From: AC-32 sp963788215
Lineage (GTDB): Bacteria > Actinomycetota > Thermoleophilia > Gaiellales > Gaiellaceae
NCBI GenBank assembly: GCA_963788215.1
Contig: CAWBFX010000001.1
Span: 124,001 to 188,000, forward strand
DNA: 64,000 nucleotides
Direction: 5' to 3'
Shown one piece after another: positions 12,119 to 20,933 of this stretch. Under the pieces are notes generated by a model that was given only the letters and a program-made list of their open reading frames with translations, made no database searches and had not been told where the DNA came from. Position numbers and translations under genes: made by a program. Numbering within the stretch: the stretch's first letter is position 1; each line of letters begins with the position of its first letter.

Positions 12119-12667
12119 TCCGAGCTCCGCGGCGATCGGGCGCATGGCGTCGACCACGAACGCGATGTGCTGGTCGAGCTCGACGCCGAGCTCCTCCGCG
12201 CCCTCGTAGACGTCGTCCCGGTTGACGCCGGCCGCGAACGACGCCTGCTTCAGCTTCTTCTTGACCGACCGCGGCTCGAGCGTGTCGATCCCGTCGGGCC
12301 GCACGAGGCCGCAGGCGTGGATGAAGCCGCAGAGCTCGTCGCAGGCGAAGAGCGTCTTCTTCAGCGGCGTGTCGCGGGGAAGCCCGAGGTGCGAGGCGTG
12401 CGAGAGGACGCCCTCGACGACCTCTTCCGGCCAGCCCTCGTCGCGCAGGATCGGCGCGCCGTCCTGCGGGTGCTTGTCGAGCGTCGGATGCATCTCGTAG
12501 TCGAAGTCGTGCAACAGCGCGGTCGACCGCCAGAGCTGCTCGTCCTCGCCGAACCGGATCGCGTAGGCGCCGACGGCGGCCTCTACGGCGAGCGCGTGGC
12601 GCAGCAGCGCCTCGCTCTTCGTGTACCGCGTCAGGGTCTCCCAGGCGTGCTCGCGAGTCGGCTCCAA
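12101..12667 (-). CDS. HD-domain hydrolase
   Basis: 188 residues of the HD superfamily, with LRHALAVEAAVGAYA, the metal motif ALLHDFDYEMHP and a later SHASHLG. The C-terminal half has a CDELCGFIHACGLV segment and a Lys-rich patch (RSVKKKLKQASF) typical of the predicted HD hydrolase group that acts on phosphate esters. The start ATG at 12667 is only 24 bases from the divergent murA start. The 3' end overlaps the convergent aminotransferase gene by 18 bases. Confidence 0.8.
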   Translation of the reverse strand: MEPTREHAWETLTRYTKSEALLRHALAVEAAVGAYAIRFGEDEQLWRSTALLHDFDYEMHPTLDKHPQDGAPILRDEGWPEEVVEGVLSHASHLGLPRDTPLKKTLFACDELCGFIHACGLVRPDGIDTLEPRSVKKKLKQASFAAGVNRDDVYEGAEELGVELDQHIAFVVDAMRPIAAELGLQRGQ

Positions 12668-12690
12668 AGCGGCGCTAGGATAGCCGCCCG

Positions 12691-14001
12691 ATGGCCCAGG
12701 CCCTCATCAGAGACTCGCTCGCCGAGTCCTTCGTGATCCAGGGCGGCCGGCCGCTGAGCGGCCGGGTGACGACGACCGGGAACAAGAACGGAGCGCTGCC
12801 CATTCTCGCGGCCTGCCTGCTGACGAGCGAGCCGGTCGTGCTGCACAACGTGCCGCGGATCCGTGACGTCGAGACGATGATGGCGCTGATCGCGCAGCTC
12901 GGCGCGGATGTCGACTGGACGGGCGAGCACGAGGTGCACGTGCACGCTCCGGAGCTTGCGTCGCAGGAGCTCGACCCGCTGCTCGCGAGCCGGATCCGCG
13001 CGTCGTTCCTGCTCGCCGGCCCGCTGCTCGCGCGCTACGGGCGCGCCAGCGTGCCGCCGCCCGGCGGTGACGTGATCGGCCGCAGGCGCCTCGACCCGCA
13101 CATCCACGCGTTCGTGGAGCTCGGGGCCGAGATCGACGTCGGCGACCGCTATGAGCTGCGCACCTCGGGTCTCCGCGGCAAGCACATCTTCCTCGACGAG
13201 GCGAGCGTGATGGCGACCGAGAACACGGTCATGGCCGCCTCGCTCACCCCGGGCGAGACCGTGATCGGCAACGCGGCCTGCGAGCCGCACATCCAGGACC
13301 TTTGCCGCTTCCTCGTCTCCCTCGGCGCCGACATCGAGGGGATCGAGTCGAACGTGCTGCGGGTGCGCGGCGTCGAGTCGCTCTCCGGCGGCGAGTGGCG
13401 CATCGGCCCCGAGCACATCGAGGTCGGCAGCTTCATCGGCCTCGCGGCGGTCACGGGCGGCGACATCACGATCGACGACGTCGAGCCGAAGGACCTCGTC
13501 GGCGTGCTCCCGACCTTCGAGCGGCTCGGGGTGCACGCGGAGGTCGACGGCACGAGCATCCGCGTCCCGCCCGGACAGGAGCTGGTCGTCAGAGACGACC
13601 TCGGCGGGCAGATCCCGAAGCTCGAGGACGGTCCCTGGCCGGCGTTCCCGGCCGACCTGACCTCGATCGCGATCACAGTCGCGACGCAGGCGCGGGGGAC
13701 GGTGCTGATCTTCGAGAAGATGTTCGAGAGCCGCCTGTTCTTCGTCGACAAGCTCGTGTCGATGGGCGCGCGGATCATCCTCTGCGACCCTCACCGCGCC
13801 GTCGTGACGGGCCCGACGCGCCTCTACGGGCAGCAGATGTCGAGCCCCGACATCCGCGCCGGGATGGCGATGCTGCTCGCCGCGCTCTGCGCCGAGGGCA
13901 CGTCGACGATCGGGAACATCACGGAGATCGACCGCGGCTACGAGCGGATCGACGAGCGCCTGCGAGCGCTCGGCGCCCGGATCGAGCGAGTCGAGTCCTA
14001 G
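12691..14001 (+). CDS. murA: UDP-N-acetylglucosamine 1-carboxyvinyltransferase (MurA)
   Basis: 436 residues, full length. It transfers enolpyruvate from PEP to UDP-GlcNAc, the first committed step of peptidoglycan synthesis, in the cytoplasm. Visible motifs are TTGNKNGALPILAA with the conserved Lys-Asn, RASFLLAGPLLAR, and PPGGDVIGRR. In the last, Asp127 stands where most bacteria have the catalytic Cys attacked by fosfomycin. This substitution is known from mycobacteria and predicts intrinsic fosfomycin resistance. A TAGGAT hexamer at 12676-12681 lies just before the ATG, so the leader may be only a few bases. A hisB-like gene follows after 2 bases. Confidence 0.95.
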   Translation: MAQALIRDSLAESFVIQGGRPLSGRVTTTGNKNGALPILAACLLTSEPVVLHNVPRIRDVETMMALIAQLGADVDWTGEHEVHVHAPELASQELDPLLASRIRASFLLAGPLLARYGRASVPPPGGDVIGRRRLDPHIHAFVELGAEIDVGDRYELRTSGLRGKHIFLDEASVMATENTVMAASLTPGETVIGNAACEPHIQDLCRFLVSLGADIEGIESNVLRVRGVESLSGGEWRIGPEHIEVGSFIGLAAVTGGDITIDDVEPKDLVGVLPTFERLGVHAEVDGTSIRVPPGQELVVRDDLGGQIPKLEDGPWPAFPADLTSIAITVATQARGTVLIFEKMFESRLFFVDKLVSMGARIILCDPHRAVVTGPTRLYGQQMSSPDIRAGMAMLLAALCAEGTSTIGNITEIDRGYERIDERLRALGARIERVES

Positions 14002-14003
14002 CC

Positions 14004-14528
14004 GTGGCCCGGGCCGGCCAGGTGCAGGCGCGCGTCGACGTCGACGGCGCGGGGGAGGCGCAGGTCTCGACCGGCGTCCCCGTCCTCGACCACGTCGTCG
14101 CACTGCTCGCCCAGTACGCGTCGTTCGACGTCTCGCTGGAGGTTGCCCCCGGCGAGGCCGAGGCCGAGATCGCGGCGGCCGGGCGGGCGCTCGGGCAGGC
14201 GCTGCACGAGGCGTTGCGAGTCGAGGGCTCCCGGCGTCACGGCTCGGCGGTCGTGCCCGCCGACGAGGCGCTCGCCCACGTGACGGTCGAGGCTTCGGGC
14301 CGGCCGCTCGTCGTCTCGAACATCGACCTCAGCGACGCCCGCGTCGCGGGGCTCGCGAGCGACATGGTCGCGACCTTCCTGCACGAGCTCGCCGAGGGAG
14401 CCGGGCTGACGCTCCACGTTCGGCTGATCGAGGGCGCAGAGCCCGAGCACGTGCTCGAGGCGATCTTCAAGGCGCTGGGCGTGGCTCTGGCGCAGAGCTG
14501 CAGGCAACGACGGACGGGAGACTCATGA
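14004..14528 (+). CDS. HisB-like (IGP dehydratase fold) protein without the metal site
   Basis: 174 residues clearly related to imidazoleglycerol-phosphate dehydratase. It has STGVPVLDHVVALLAQYASF (family: TGxxFxDHM), HGSAVVPADEALAHV and SGRPLVV, and EPEHVLEAIFKALGVAL. The two-His-Glu motif HHTxED of the first repeat is replaced by EAEIAAAGRALG, and the second HH pair is EH. Most manganese ligands are therefore missing and dehydratase activity is unlikely. The N-terminal RxTxET part is also absent. The start is GTG at 14004; the stop overlaps ridA as ATGA. No other his gene is nearby. It may be a structural or regulatory paralogue tied to murA, or a decayed gene still kept in frame. Confidence 0.75.
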   Translation: MARAGQVQARVDVDGAGEAQVSTGVPVLDHVVALLAQYASFDVSLEVAPGEAEAEIAAAGRALGQALHEALRVEGSRRHGSAVVPADEALAHVTVEASGRPLVVSNIDLSDARVAGLASDMVATFLHELAEGAGLTLHVRLIEGAEPEHVLEAIFKALGVALAQSCRQRRTGDS

Positions 14529-14911
14529 CCGAGAAAGCAGTCGTGCGGACCGAGGCGGCCCCGGCGCCGTTCCAGGGCGCGCCGTACTCGCAGGCGATCA
14601 AGGCGGCCGGGCTCGTCTTCGTCTCGGGCCAGTTGGGCCTGAAGCCGGGCGACACGGAGATCAGCGGCTCGATCGAGGAGCAGACCGAGCAGGTGCTCGC
14701 GAACCTGCGGGCGATCCTCGAGGAAGCCGGGAGCGGTCTCGACCGCCTGGTCAAGACGACCGTCTTCCTCGCCGAACTCGGAGACTTCGCGGCGATGAAC
14801 GAGGTCTACGCGCGCCACGTGGGCGACCGGCCACCCGCCCGCGCGACGGTCGAGGTCTCCGCGCTCCCGTCGGGCGCGAAGGTCGAGATCGAGGCGATCG
14901 CGCTCGCGTAG
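14525..14911 (+). CDS. ridA: RidA family protein (enamine/imine deaminase)
   Basis: 128 residues with the YjgF/YER057c/UK114 fold. The pattern PYSQAIKAAGLVFVSGQLGL, the middle RAILEEAGSGLDRLVKTTVF and the C-terminal RPPARATVEVSALPSGAKVE include the conserved Arg that binds the carboxylate in active RidA enzymes. RidA hydrolyses reactive 2-aminoacrylate and related imines made by PLP enzymes, as a trimer in the cytoplasm. It overlaps the hisB-like gene by ATGA, so the two are co-translated. Confidence 0.9.
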   Translation: MTEKAVVRTEAAPAPFQGAPYSQAIKAAGLVFVSGQLGLKPGDTEISGSIEEQTEQVLANLRAILEEAGSGLDRLVKTTVFLAELGDFAAMNEVYARHVGDRPPARATVEVSALPSGAKVEIEAIALA

Positions 14912-15128
14912 GCAGCCCGGCGGCCGTCCTCCGTTCGAGGGATTGTCGAGGGCAGGAAGCGAGCGTCTTCGCAATCAAATCCTGAGCGAGCCTCCACAAG
15001 GCTGCTGCCGACCTCCGCGCAAGTTTCTCGCGGGCCCGGCAACTCCCAGACGCCAATCAGTCGAAGAGGGCCGGCCCGCCACTCCCGCATTCCTCTCCCG
15101 GGCGCGCCGGCCCTCCGGAAGGAGCGTC

Positions 15129-15371
15129 GTGAACCAGCCCATGAGCCGCCCCCCGACCGATCGCCTCCTGGTACGCGAGATCGAGGCGCGGGCCGCGAGG
15201 ATCGCCGAGGACGAGTTTGTGGAGTTCTCGTTCGCGGGAGAGCCCGCCGTCGGCCACTTCGCCTGCGTCGTCTGCGGGCGGAACCTGACGTGCGTCGGCA
15301 TGCTCCCTCCGTGTTCGGACTGCGGCAGCCGGCTCTGGGAGGATCCAGGCACGAGCCCGTTCGCCGCGTAG
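15129..15371 (+). CDS. Small zinc-ribbon protein (80 aa)
   Basis: The protein has an N-terminal helix (DRLLVREIEARAARIAEDEF) and a C-terminal treble-clef-like zinc site with Cys pairs in FACVVCGRNLTC and PPCSDCGSRLW. The GTG start at 15129 is preceded by AAGGAG, which decides it over the ATG four codons further on. It stands alone between ridA and the DHH fusion gene, and its function is unknown. The 217 bases upstream (14912-15128) hold only a GC-rich inverted repeat (AGGGCCGGC...GCCGGCCCT) and no recognised element. Confidence 0.7.
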   Translation: MNQPMSRPPTDRLLVREIEARAARIAEDEFVEFSFAGEPAVGHFACVVCGRNLTCVGMLPPCSDCGSRLWEDPGTSPFAA

Positions 15372-15420
15372 AGGTACGGCTCCACGTGCCGAGGGTGAGC
15401 CGGAGGCACAATGAGCCGGG

Positions 15421-17974
15421 ATGCGCGCCGAAATCGTCATCGCGACGCACGGGAACACGGACTTCGACGCCTTCGGGGCGATGCTGGCCGCGCGCCGGCT
15501 CTACCCGGGCGCGGTCGCGGCGCTGTCCGGGTCGCTGAACCGCAACGTGCGCGAGTTCTACCGGCTGCACGCCGACGAGCTCGACCTGGTCGAGGCCTCG
15601 CGGCTCGAGACGGACGCGATCCGCCGGCTGATCGTCGTGGAGACCGTCCACGCGTCACGCCTGGGCGAGCTCGAGCAAGTCGCTCTCGACGAAAGCGTCG
15701 AGAAGGTCGTCTTCGACCACCACGCGGGCGACCCACCGGAGTGGGCCGCGCCCGAGCACGTGGTCATCTCCGACGACGGGGCGCTCACGACGACGCTCGT
15801 CGGGATCCTGGCCGAGCGGGAGATCGCCGTCACGGCGCTCGAGGCGACCGCCTTCGCGCTCGGCATCCACGAGGACACGGGCTCTCTGACCTACGTGAGC
15901 GCGACGCAGCGCGACGCCGAGGCGCTCGCGTGGTGCCTGCGCCACGGGGCGAGCCAGGAGCTGCTCGCCCAGTTCCTGCACGCGCCGCTCGGCGAGGACG
16001 AGCGCGACCTGCTCGCGGCGATCCTGGAGGGGCTCGAGCCGCACGACGTGGCCGCCGTCGAGGTGCTCGTCGCGGCCGTCGCCTGGCCGCGCTACGTCGA
16101 CGGGATCTCGAACCTCGCGCACAAGGTCGTCGACGTGACCGACTGCAAGGCGCTCGTGCTCCTGGTGGAGATGGACGGACGCGTGTTCTGCGTGGCGCGC
16201 AGCCGGACGGACGAGATCGACGCGGGCGCCATCGCGGAGCTGCTCGGCGGCGGAGGCCATCCCCAGGCCGCGTCGGCGATCTCGCGCGAGACGCTCGACG
16301 ACGCTCGCGCGCGCCTCGAGCAGGGGCTGTCGTCTGCTGCGCGGCGGCCGCTGACGGCGCGCGAGCTGATGTCCACCCCGGCGCGCACGATCCCTCCGGA
16401 CGAAACGGTGGCCCGCGCGCTCGTCTCCTGCCAGCGATACGGGCAGAGCGGGATGCTGGTCGCGGAGGACGACCGCCTCGTCGGCGTCGTGGCGCGCGAG
16501 GACCTCGACCGCGCCGTCGCGCACGGTCTCTCCCACGCGCCGGTGAAGGCGGTCATGAGCGGGCGCGCAGCGACCGCCGCGCCGGAGACGCCGCTAGCAG
16601 AGCTGCAGAGCCTGCTGGCCGCCGGCAACGAGCGGGTGGCGGTGCTCGACGGCGACCGAATGGCAGGCGTTGTAACGCGCAGCGACGTCCTTCAGGCACT
16701 TGGGGCGCGAACGGCTCCGCCCGAGCGGCCCGGCCCGATGCTGACGGAGGAGCTCGCGCGGCTCGAGCGCCTGCAGCGCGTCTTCGAGACGGTCGCCGCC
16801 GTCTCGGGGCCGTACGAGGGCGTCTATCTCGTGGGCGGGACCGTCCGCGACATCCTGCTCGGCGAGCGCAGCTTCGACGTCGACATCGCGGTCGAGGGCG
16901 ACGCGATCGCGCTCGCGCAGGCGCTGGCGGACGCGCTCGGCGGCCGCGTGCGCGCGCATGACAAGTTCGGCACTGCCGTCGTGCTCTACGGCGACGGGGA
17001 GCGCGTCGACGTGGTCACGGCGCGCACGGAGTTCTACGACGCGCCGGCCGCGCTACCGACCGTCGAGCACGCCTCGATCCGCGAGGACCTCTTCCGCCGC
17101 GACTTCACGATCAACGCCATGGCCGTCTCGCTCAAAGGTGCCGACCTCGGCCGGCTCGTCGATCCCTTCGGCGGCAGGCGCGACCTCGCGGCGAAGACGA
17201 TCCGCGTCCTGCACAACCTCTCCTTCATCGACGACCCGACCCGCATCTTCCGGGCGATCCGCTACGAGAACCGCTACGGCTTCCGCATGGACGACCACAC
17301 AGCGCGGCTCGCGCGCGGGAACGATCGAGATGGGCCTCGTCGGCGACCTCTCCTCGGCGCGGCTGCGGGACGAGCTCGAGGCGCTGCTCTCCGAGGGCGA
17401 TGTCGAGCACTCGATCCTGCGCCTGGCCGACCTCGGCGCCGCGAGCGCTATCCACCCGCACCTCGCGGCCGACGACGAGGCCGTGGCCCTGCTGCGGCGC
17501 CTGATCGAGCTGCGCGACCGCTACGGGCTGGACATCCCCGCGTGGCGGCTCGGGCTCGCGGCACTCGCGCGCAAGCTCCCGCCCGACGAGGTCTACGACT
17601 GGCTGCAGCGCCTGAAGGTCCGGCGCCGCGACGCCGAGCAGGTCGCTGCAGCGGTGACGGTCGGCCCGAAGCTGGTCGAGCGCCTCCGCGAGGGCGCCTC
17701 GCCCGCCGAGGTGGTCGCCGCCGCAGAGCCGTACGCGCCCGACGCGCCGCTGTTCGCGCTCGCGCTCGCCGATGTCGAGCCGTTGCACGCGTACTTCGAC
17801 CGCCTGCGCGACGTGCGCCTCGAGGTGAGCGGCGCCGACCTGGCCGAGCTGGGTCTCGGCGAGTCGCCGCGCGTGGGGGAGATCCTGACTGAGCTCCGCC
17901 GCCGTAAGCTCAACGGCGAGCTCGACGGCCGCGCGTCGGAGCTGGCCGCCGCGAAGGAGCTGATCGAGCCCTGA
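15421..17974 (+). CDS. DHH phosphoesterase-CBS-tRNA nucleotidyltransferase fusion, frameshifted near 17318
   Basis: A modular protein of about 850 residues. The N-terminal DHH/DHHA1 phosphoesterase has THGNTDFDAFGAM, VFDHHAGD and GGGGHPQAASA. Two CBS domains lie near residues 313-430. The class II nucleotidyltransferase head near residue 470 has VYLVGGTVRDILLGERSFDV with the DxD pair, then RRDFTINAMA and DPTRIFRAIRYENRYGF. At about 17317-17319 (GGG) the frame shifts: removing one G joins to TIEMGLVGDLSSARLRDELE and a normal helical C-terminus ending at 17974. Related fusions act as CCA- or A-adding tRNA enzymes in several phyla. Whether this copy adds CC, A or CCA cannot be read from sequence. 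The pgeF gene starts inside its stop codon. Confidence 0.8.
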
Positions 17975-18678
17975 ACCTCTTCCGCTGGGAGGTCCCCGGC
18001 CCCTACCAGGTCGTCTTCACGACGCGGCAGGACGGCGTCAGCGACGGTCCGTACGAGTCGCTCAACCTCGGGCTGATGACAGGCGACGACCCGGCCAACG
18101 TGCGCGAGAACCGGCGGCTCGTCTGCGCGGAGCTCGGGGCGGAGCCCGACGCCCTGTCGATGAACCGCCAGAGACACACCGCCGACGTCCACCGAGCCCT
18201 CGCGGGCAGGCGCGGGGAGGAGGGCGACGGGCTCTGGACCGACGAGCGCGGCCTGCCGCTGCTCGCGATCGTCGCCGACTGCCTGCCGATCGCGATCGCG
18301 CGCGTGAACGGGCGCACACCGGCGCTCGCGGTCCTGCACGCCGGCTGGCGGGGCCTGCTCGAGGGCATCGCCTCGAAGGGCGTCGCGGCGCTCGGGGGCG
18401 GGCTGGTGGCAGCGGCGATCGGGCCGTCGGTCGGGCCCTGCTGCTACGAGGTGCGAGACGACGTCTCCGCGCCGTTCCGGCGGGCGTTCGGGCTCGGGCT
18501 CCTGCGCGAAGGCAAGCTCGACCTCTGGAGCGCCGCCGAGCGCGCGCTGCGCGCGGCCGGGGTCGCGCGCGTCGACCGCTTCGACCTCTGCACCGTCTGC
18601 AATCCCGATCTCTTCTTCTCACACCGACGGACTGGAAAGCCCCGTGGAGTCCAAGGCGTTCTCGGCGTTATCGGCTGA
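17971..18678 (+). CDS. pgeF: PgeF/YfiH family (laccase-domain) protein, CTG start
   Basis: About 235 residues of the YfiH/PgeF family, linked to peptidoglycan editing and purine nucleoside cleavage. Visible motifs are VVFTTRQDGVSDGPYESLNL at the N-terminus, the His of MNRQRHTADVH, IVADCLPIAIA with the metal Cys, and LHAGWRGLLEG. Homology requires a start near 17971, yet the frame has no ATG, GTG or TTG there. The first ATG, at 18076, would remove the conserved first 35 residues. CTG at 17971 overlaps the upstream stop as CTGA, with AAGGAG 11 bases before it. The gene heads the cluster yggS-sepF-yggT-divIVA, as in many Gram-positives. Confidence 0.85.
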   Translation: MNLFRWEVPGPYQVVFTTRQDGVSDGPYESLNLGLMTGDDPANVRENRRLVCAELGAEPDALSMNRQRHTADVHRALAGRRGEEGDGLWTDERGLPLLAIVADCLPIAIARVNGRTPALAVLHAGWRGLLEGIASKGVAALGGGLVAAAIGPSVGPCCYEVRDDVSAPFRRAFGLGLLREGKLDLWSAAERALRAAGVARVDRFDLCTVCNPDLFFSHRRTGKPRGVQGVLGVIG

Positions 18679-19261
18679 CACCGTCCGCTCGAACCTCGAG
18701 CGGATCCGCTCGGAGCTCGGGCCGGACGTGACGATCGTCGCCGCCGTCAAGTACGTCGACCTCGACCAGCTCGGCGCCCTCGCAGAGGCCGGGATCGAGG
18801 TCGTCGGCGAGAACCGCGCCCAGGACCTCGAGGCCAAGCACGCGCGCTACGGCGACGCCTTCCGCTGGCACTTCATCGGCCACCTGCAGAGCCGCAAGGC
18901 GAGGACCGTGAACGCGATCTGCGACCTCTGCCACTCGCTCGCGAGCGAGTCGGCCGCGCGCCGCCTGACGATCCCCGCGCTCGTGGAGGTCAATCTCTCG
19001 GGCGAGGAGTCGAAGTCCGGCGTCCCCGAAAGCGCCCTCGAGGAGTTCCTCGCGCTCTACGACGACGTGCGCGGACTGATGACGATGCCGCCCGAGACCG
19101 GCGACCCGGAGGCCTCGCGTCCGTACTTCCGGCGGCTGCGCGAGCTCGGGGAACGATACGGTTTGCAGGAGCTTTCGATGGGGACGAGCCAGGACTACCG
19201 CGTGGCCGCCGACGAGGGCGCGACGATGGTGCGCCTGGGCTCGATCCTGTACCAGGGTTAA
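18644..19261 (+). CDS. yggS: YggS/PLPBP family PLP-binding protein
   Basis: 205 residues of the alanine-racemase-fold PLP homeostasis protein. It has VTIVAAVKYVDLDQLGALAE with the PLP lysine, VGENRAQDLEAKH, WHFIGHLQSRKAR, VNLSGEESKSG and LSMGTSQDY with the phosphate-binding region. It carries and delivers PLP rather than catalysing a classic reaction. The GTG start at 18644 lies inside pgeF (35-base overlap). The stop TAA overlaps a TAACAT hexamer that may serve as the -10 of sepF. Confidence 0.9.
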   Translation: MESKAFSALSADTVRSNLERIRSELGPDVTIVAAVKYVDLDQLGALAEAGIEVVGENRAQDLEAKHARYGDAFRWHFIGHLQSRKARTVNAICDLCHSLASESAARRLTIPALVEVNLSGEESKSGVPESALEEFLALYDDVRGLMTMPPETGDPEASRPYFRRLRELGERYGLQELSMGTSQDYRVAADEGATMVRLGSILYQG

Positions 19262-19273
19262 CATTCGCCAGTC

Positions 19274-19831
19274 ATGAGCTTCGCAGACGTCTGGAACCGC
19301 ACGCTCGTCTACTTCGGGATCGCCGAGGAGGACGACGAGTGGGATGAGGACGGCTACCTCACCGAAGAGGATCTAGCCAGCTCGTACAGCGAGCGCCCGA
19401 ACGTCCGCCGCCTGACGCCGCGCCGCCGGCAGCAGCAGGATTTCGACGACTGGACGGATCCGGAGCCCGAGGAGGCGGCCGCGTCCACGCCGCGGCTGCC
19501 GACGGCGAGATCGCGCTCGCGCCCGACGGACGGCGTCGTCCGCGCCGTCCCGTCCGTGCAGGTACATCTGGTGATCCCGCGGAGCTTCAACGACGCGCAG
19601 CAGATCGCCGATCGCTTCAAGGACTCGATGCCGGTGATCCTCAACCTGCAGGGCGCCGACCAGGAGCTCTCCAAGCGCCTGATCGACTTCACGAGCGGCC
19701 TGACCTACGCGCTCGACGGCGGCATGCAGCGGGTGGCCGACAAGGTCTTCCTGCTGACGCCGCGGAACGTTCAGGTCTCCGCCGAAGAACGCCAGCGCCT
19801 GATCGAGCGCGGCTTCTTCAACCAGGCCTAG
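19274..19831 (+). CDS. sepF: Cell division protein SepF
   Basis: 185 residues. A short N-terminal amphipathic membrane-binding helix (SFADVWNRTLVYFGI) is followed by an acidic and then basic disordered linker. The SepF core has VHLVIPRSFNDAQQIADRFK, SMPVILNLQGADQELSKRLI and FTSGLTYALDGGMQRVADKV. SepF tethers FtsZ to the membrane and is the main FtsZ anchor in actinobacteria, which lack FtsA. TAACAT at 19259-19264 may be a -10 element giving a leader of a few bases. Neighbours yggT and divIVA support the division role. Confidence 0.95.
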   Translation: MSFADVWNRTLVYFGIAEEDDEWDEDGYLTEEDLASSYSERPNVRRLTPRRRQQQDFDDWTDPEPEEAAASTPRLPTARSRSRPTDGVVRAVPSVQVHLVIPRSFNDAQQIADRFKDSMPVILNLQGADQELSKRLIDFTSGLTYALDGGMQRVADKVFLLTPRNVQVSAEERQRLIERGFFNQA

Positions 19832-19876
19832 GCATGCGGGCCAGGAGTCCGGCTCGCTGAGCCGAACCCGCTCCTG

Positions 19877-20179
19877 ATGACCACGCTTGCGCTGCTCGCG
19901 GATGCCGCGTCGTCGGTGAACACCTTCATCGACGTCTTCATCTACGTCTACGTCCTGTTGATCTTCGTCTACATCCTGACGTCGTGGGTGCGGCTGCCCT
20001 ACTCGCCCTGGGTGCGCCGCCTCTCGGACTTCCTGCGTGACGTCTGCGAGCCGTACCTGCGCCTGTTCCGGCGGATCCTGCCGCCGCTCGGGCCGCTCGA
20101 CCTGTCGCCGGTGGTGGCCATCGTCCTCCTGTTCCTGCTGAAGGACGTGATCGACAGGCTGTTCGACCAATTCTCCTGA
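19877..20179 (+). CDS. YggT family membrane protein
   Basis: 100 residues with two membrane helices: FIDVFIYVYVLLIFVYILTS near the N-terminus and SPVVAIVLLFLLKDVIDRLF at the C-terminus. They are joined by a basic loop with the family pattern SDFLRDVCEPYLRLFRRILP. YggT proteins sit between sepF and divIVA in many genomes and are connected with division-site or osmotic functions not well defined. Confidence 0.9.
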   Translation: MTTLALLADAASSVNTFIDVFIYVYVLLIFVYILTSWVRLPYSPWVRRLSDFLRDVCEPYLRLFRRILPPLGPLDLSPVVAIVLLFLLKDVIDRLFDQFS

Positions 20180-20192
20180 GAGGAGAGAGACA

Positions 20193-20627
20193 ATGACCAT
20201 CACACCGGTAGAGCTCCACCACATCGACCTCGGACGCGGCCTGTTCGGCTACCGCCGCGGGCCGGTCGACGCGCTGATCGAGGAGATCGAGCGCTCCTTC
20301 GAGGCGACCTGGCGCGAGCGGGCCGAGTACGCCGACCGGATCGAGCAGCTCCAGGCGGAGCTTGCCCGCCACCGGGACCTCGAGACGCTCCTGCGGACGA
20401 CCCTCGTCTCGGCGGAGAAGTCGGTCCACGAGCTCAAGGCCCAGGCGAAGAAAGAGGCCGACCTCGTCCTCCAGGAAGCCCACGCGGAGGCGCGCGCGGT
20501 CACCCGCGAGGCGCTTGTCGAGCGCGAGCGGCTCCTGGCCGACGCGCGCAAAGTGCGGGCGCTCCTCGAGGCCGCACTTGACGCCGTCGACGACGCCGAA
20601 GACGCCTCCGACGCCCAGGCTGCCTGA
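20193..20627 (+). CDS. DivIVA domain protein
   Basis: 144 residues. The N-terminus LHHIDLGRGLFGYRRGPVDA matches the DivIVA membrane-curvature-binding motif (F-x-x-x-x-x-GY-x-x-x-x-V). Two long coiled-coil segments follow, ending in an acidic Ala/Asp-rich tail. DivIVA proteins (Wag31 in mycobacteria) mark poles and septa. This copy is short and may be an accessory homologue rather than the essential polar scaffold. The Shine-Dalgarno sequence is strong (GAGAGGAGAGAG before the ATG). Confidence 0.9.
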   Translation: MTITPVELHHIDLGRGLFGYRRGPVDALIEEIERSFEATWRERAEYADRIEQLQAELARHRDLETLLRTTLVSAEKSVHELKAQAKKEADLVLQEAHAEARAVTREALVERERLLADARKVRALLEAALDAVDDAEDASDAQAA

Positions 20628-20654
20628 GTACTGAGCCTCCCTATACTGGAACGC

Positions 20655-20933
20655 ATGGAGCCCTCGACGAGCCTCCGCGTCCGCGTCTCGCCGGGCGCGA
20701 GCAGGACCGAGGTCGTCGGCCGGCACGGCGACGGCTGGAAGGTGCGCGTGTCGGCGCCGCCGGAAGACGGACGGGCGAACGACGCGGTGCTGACGCTGCT
20801 CGCCGAGCGGCTCGACCTGCCCCGCCGGTCGCTGGAGATCGTTTCCGGCCACGGCGGGCGGGATAAGGTCGTCCGCATGGCCGGGATCTCGCAAGCCGAG
20901 TCCGAGCGCAGGCTCGAGGGAGCCCCGCGCTGA
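20655..20933 (+). CDS. DUF167/YggU family protein
   Basis: 92 residues with the family pattern LRVRVSPGASRTEVVGRHGD, VRVSAPPEDGRANDAVLTLL and a C-terminal SGHGGRDKVVRMAG. The fold is a small alpha/beta domain of unknown function, commonly beside yggT. TATACT at 20642-20647 ends 7 bases before the ATG, so transcription from it would be leaderless. The following gene starts in a CTGA overlap. Confidence 0.9.
   Translation: MEPSTSLRVRVSPGASRTEVVGRHGDGWKVRVSAPPEDGRANDAVLTLLAERLDLPRRSLEIVSGHGGRDKVVRMAGISQAESERRLEGAPR

Noticed and set aside
14912..15128. Possible riboswitch between ridA and the zinc-ribbon gene
   Set aside because: GC-rich with one 9-bp inverted repeat but no match to any aptamer core I know.
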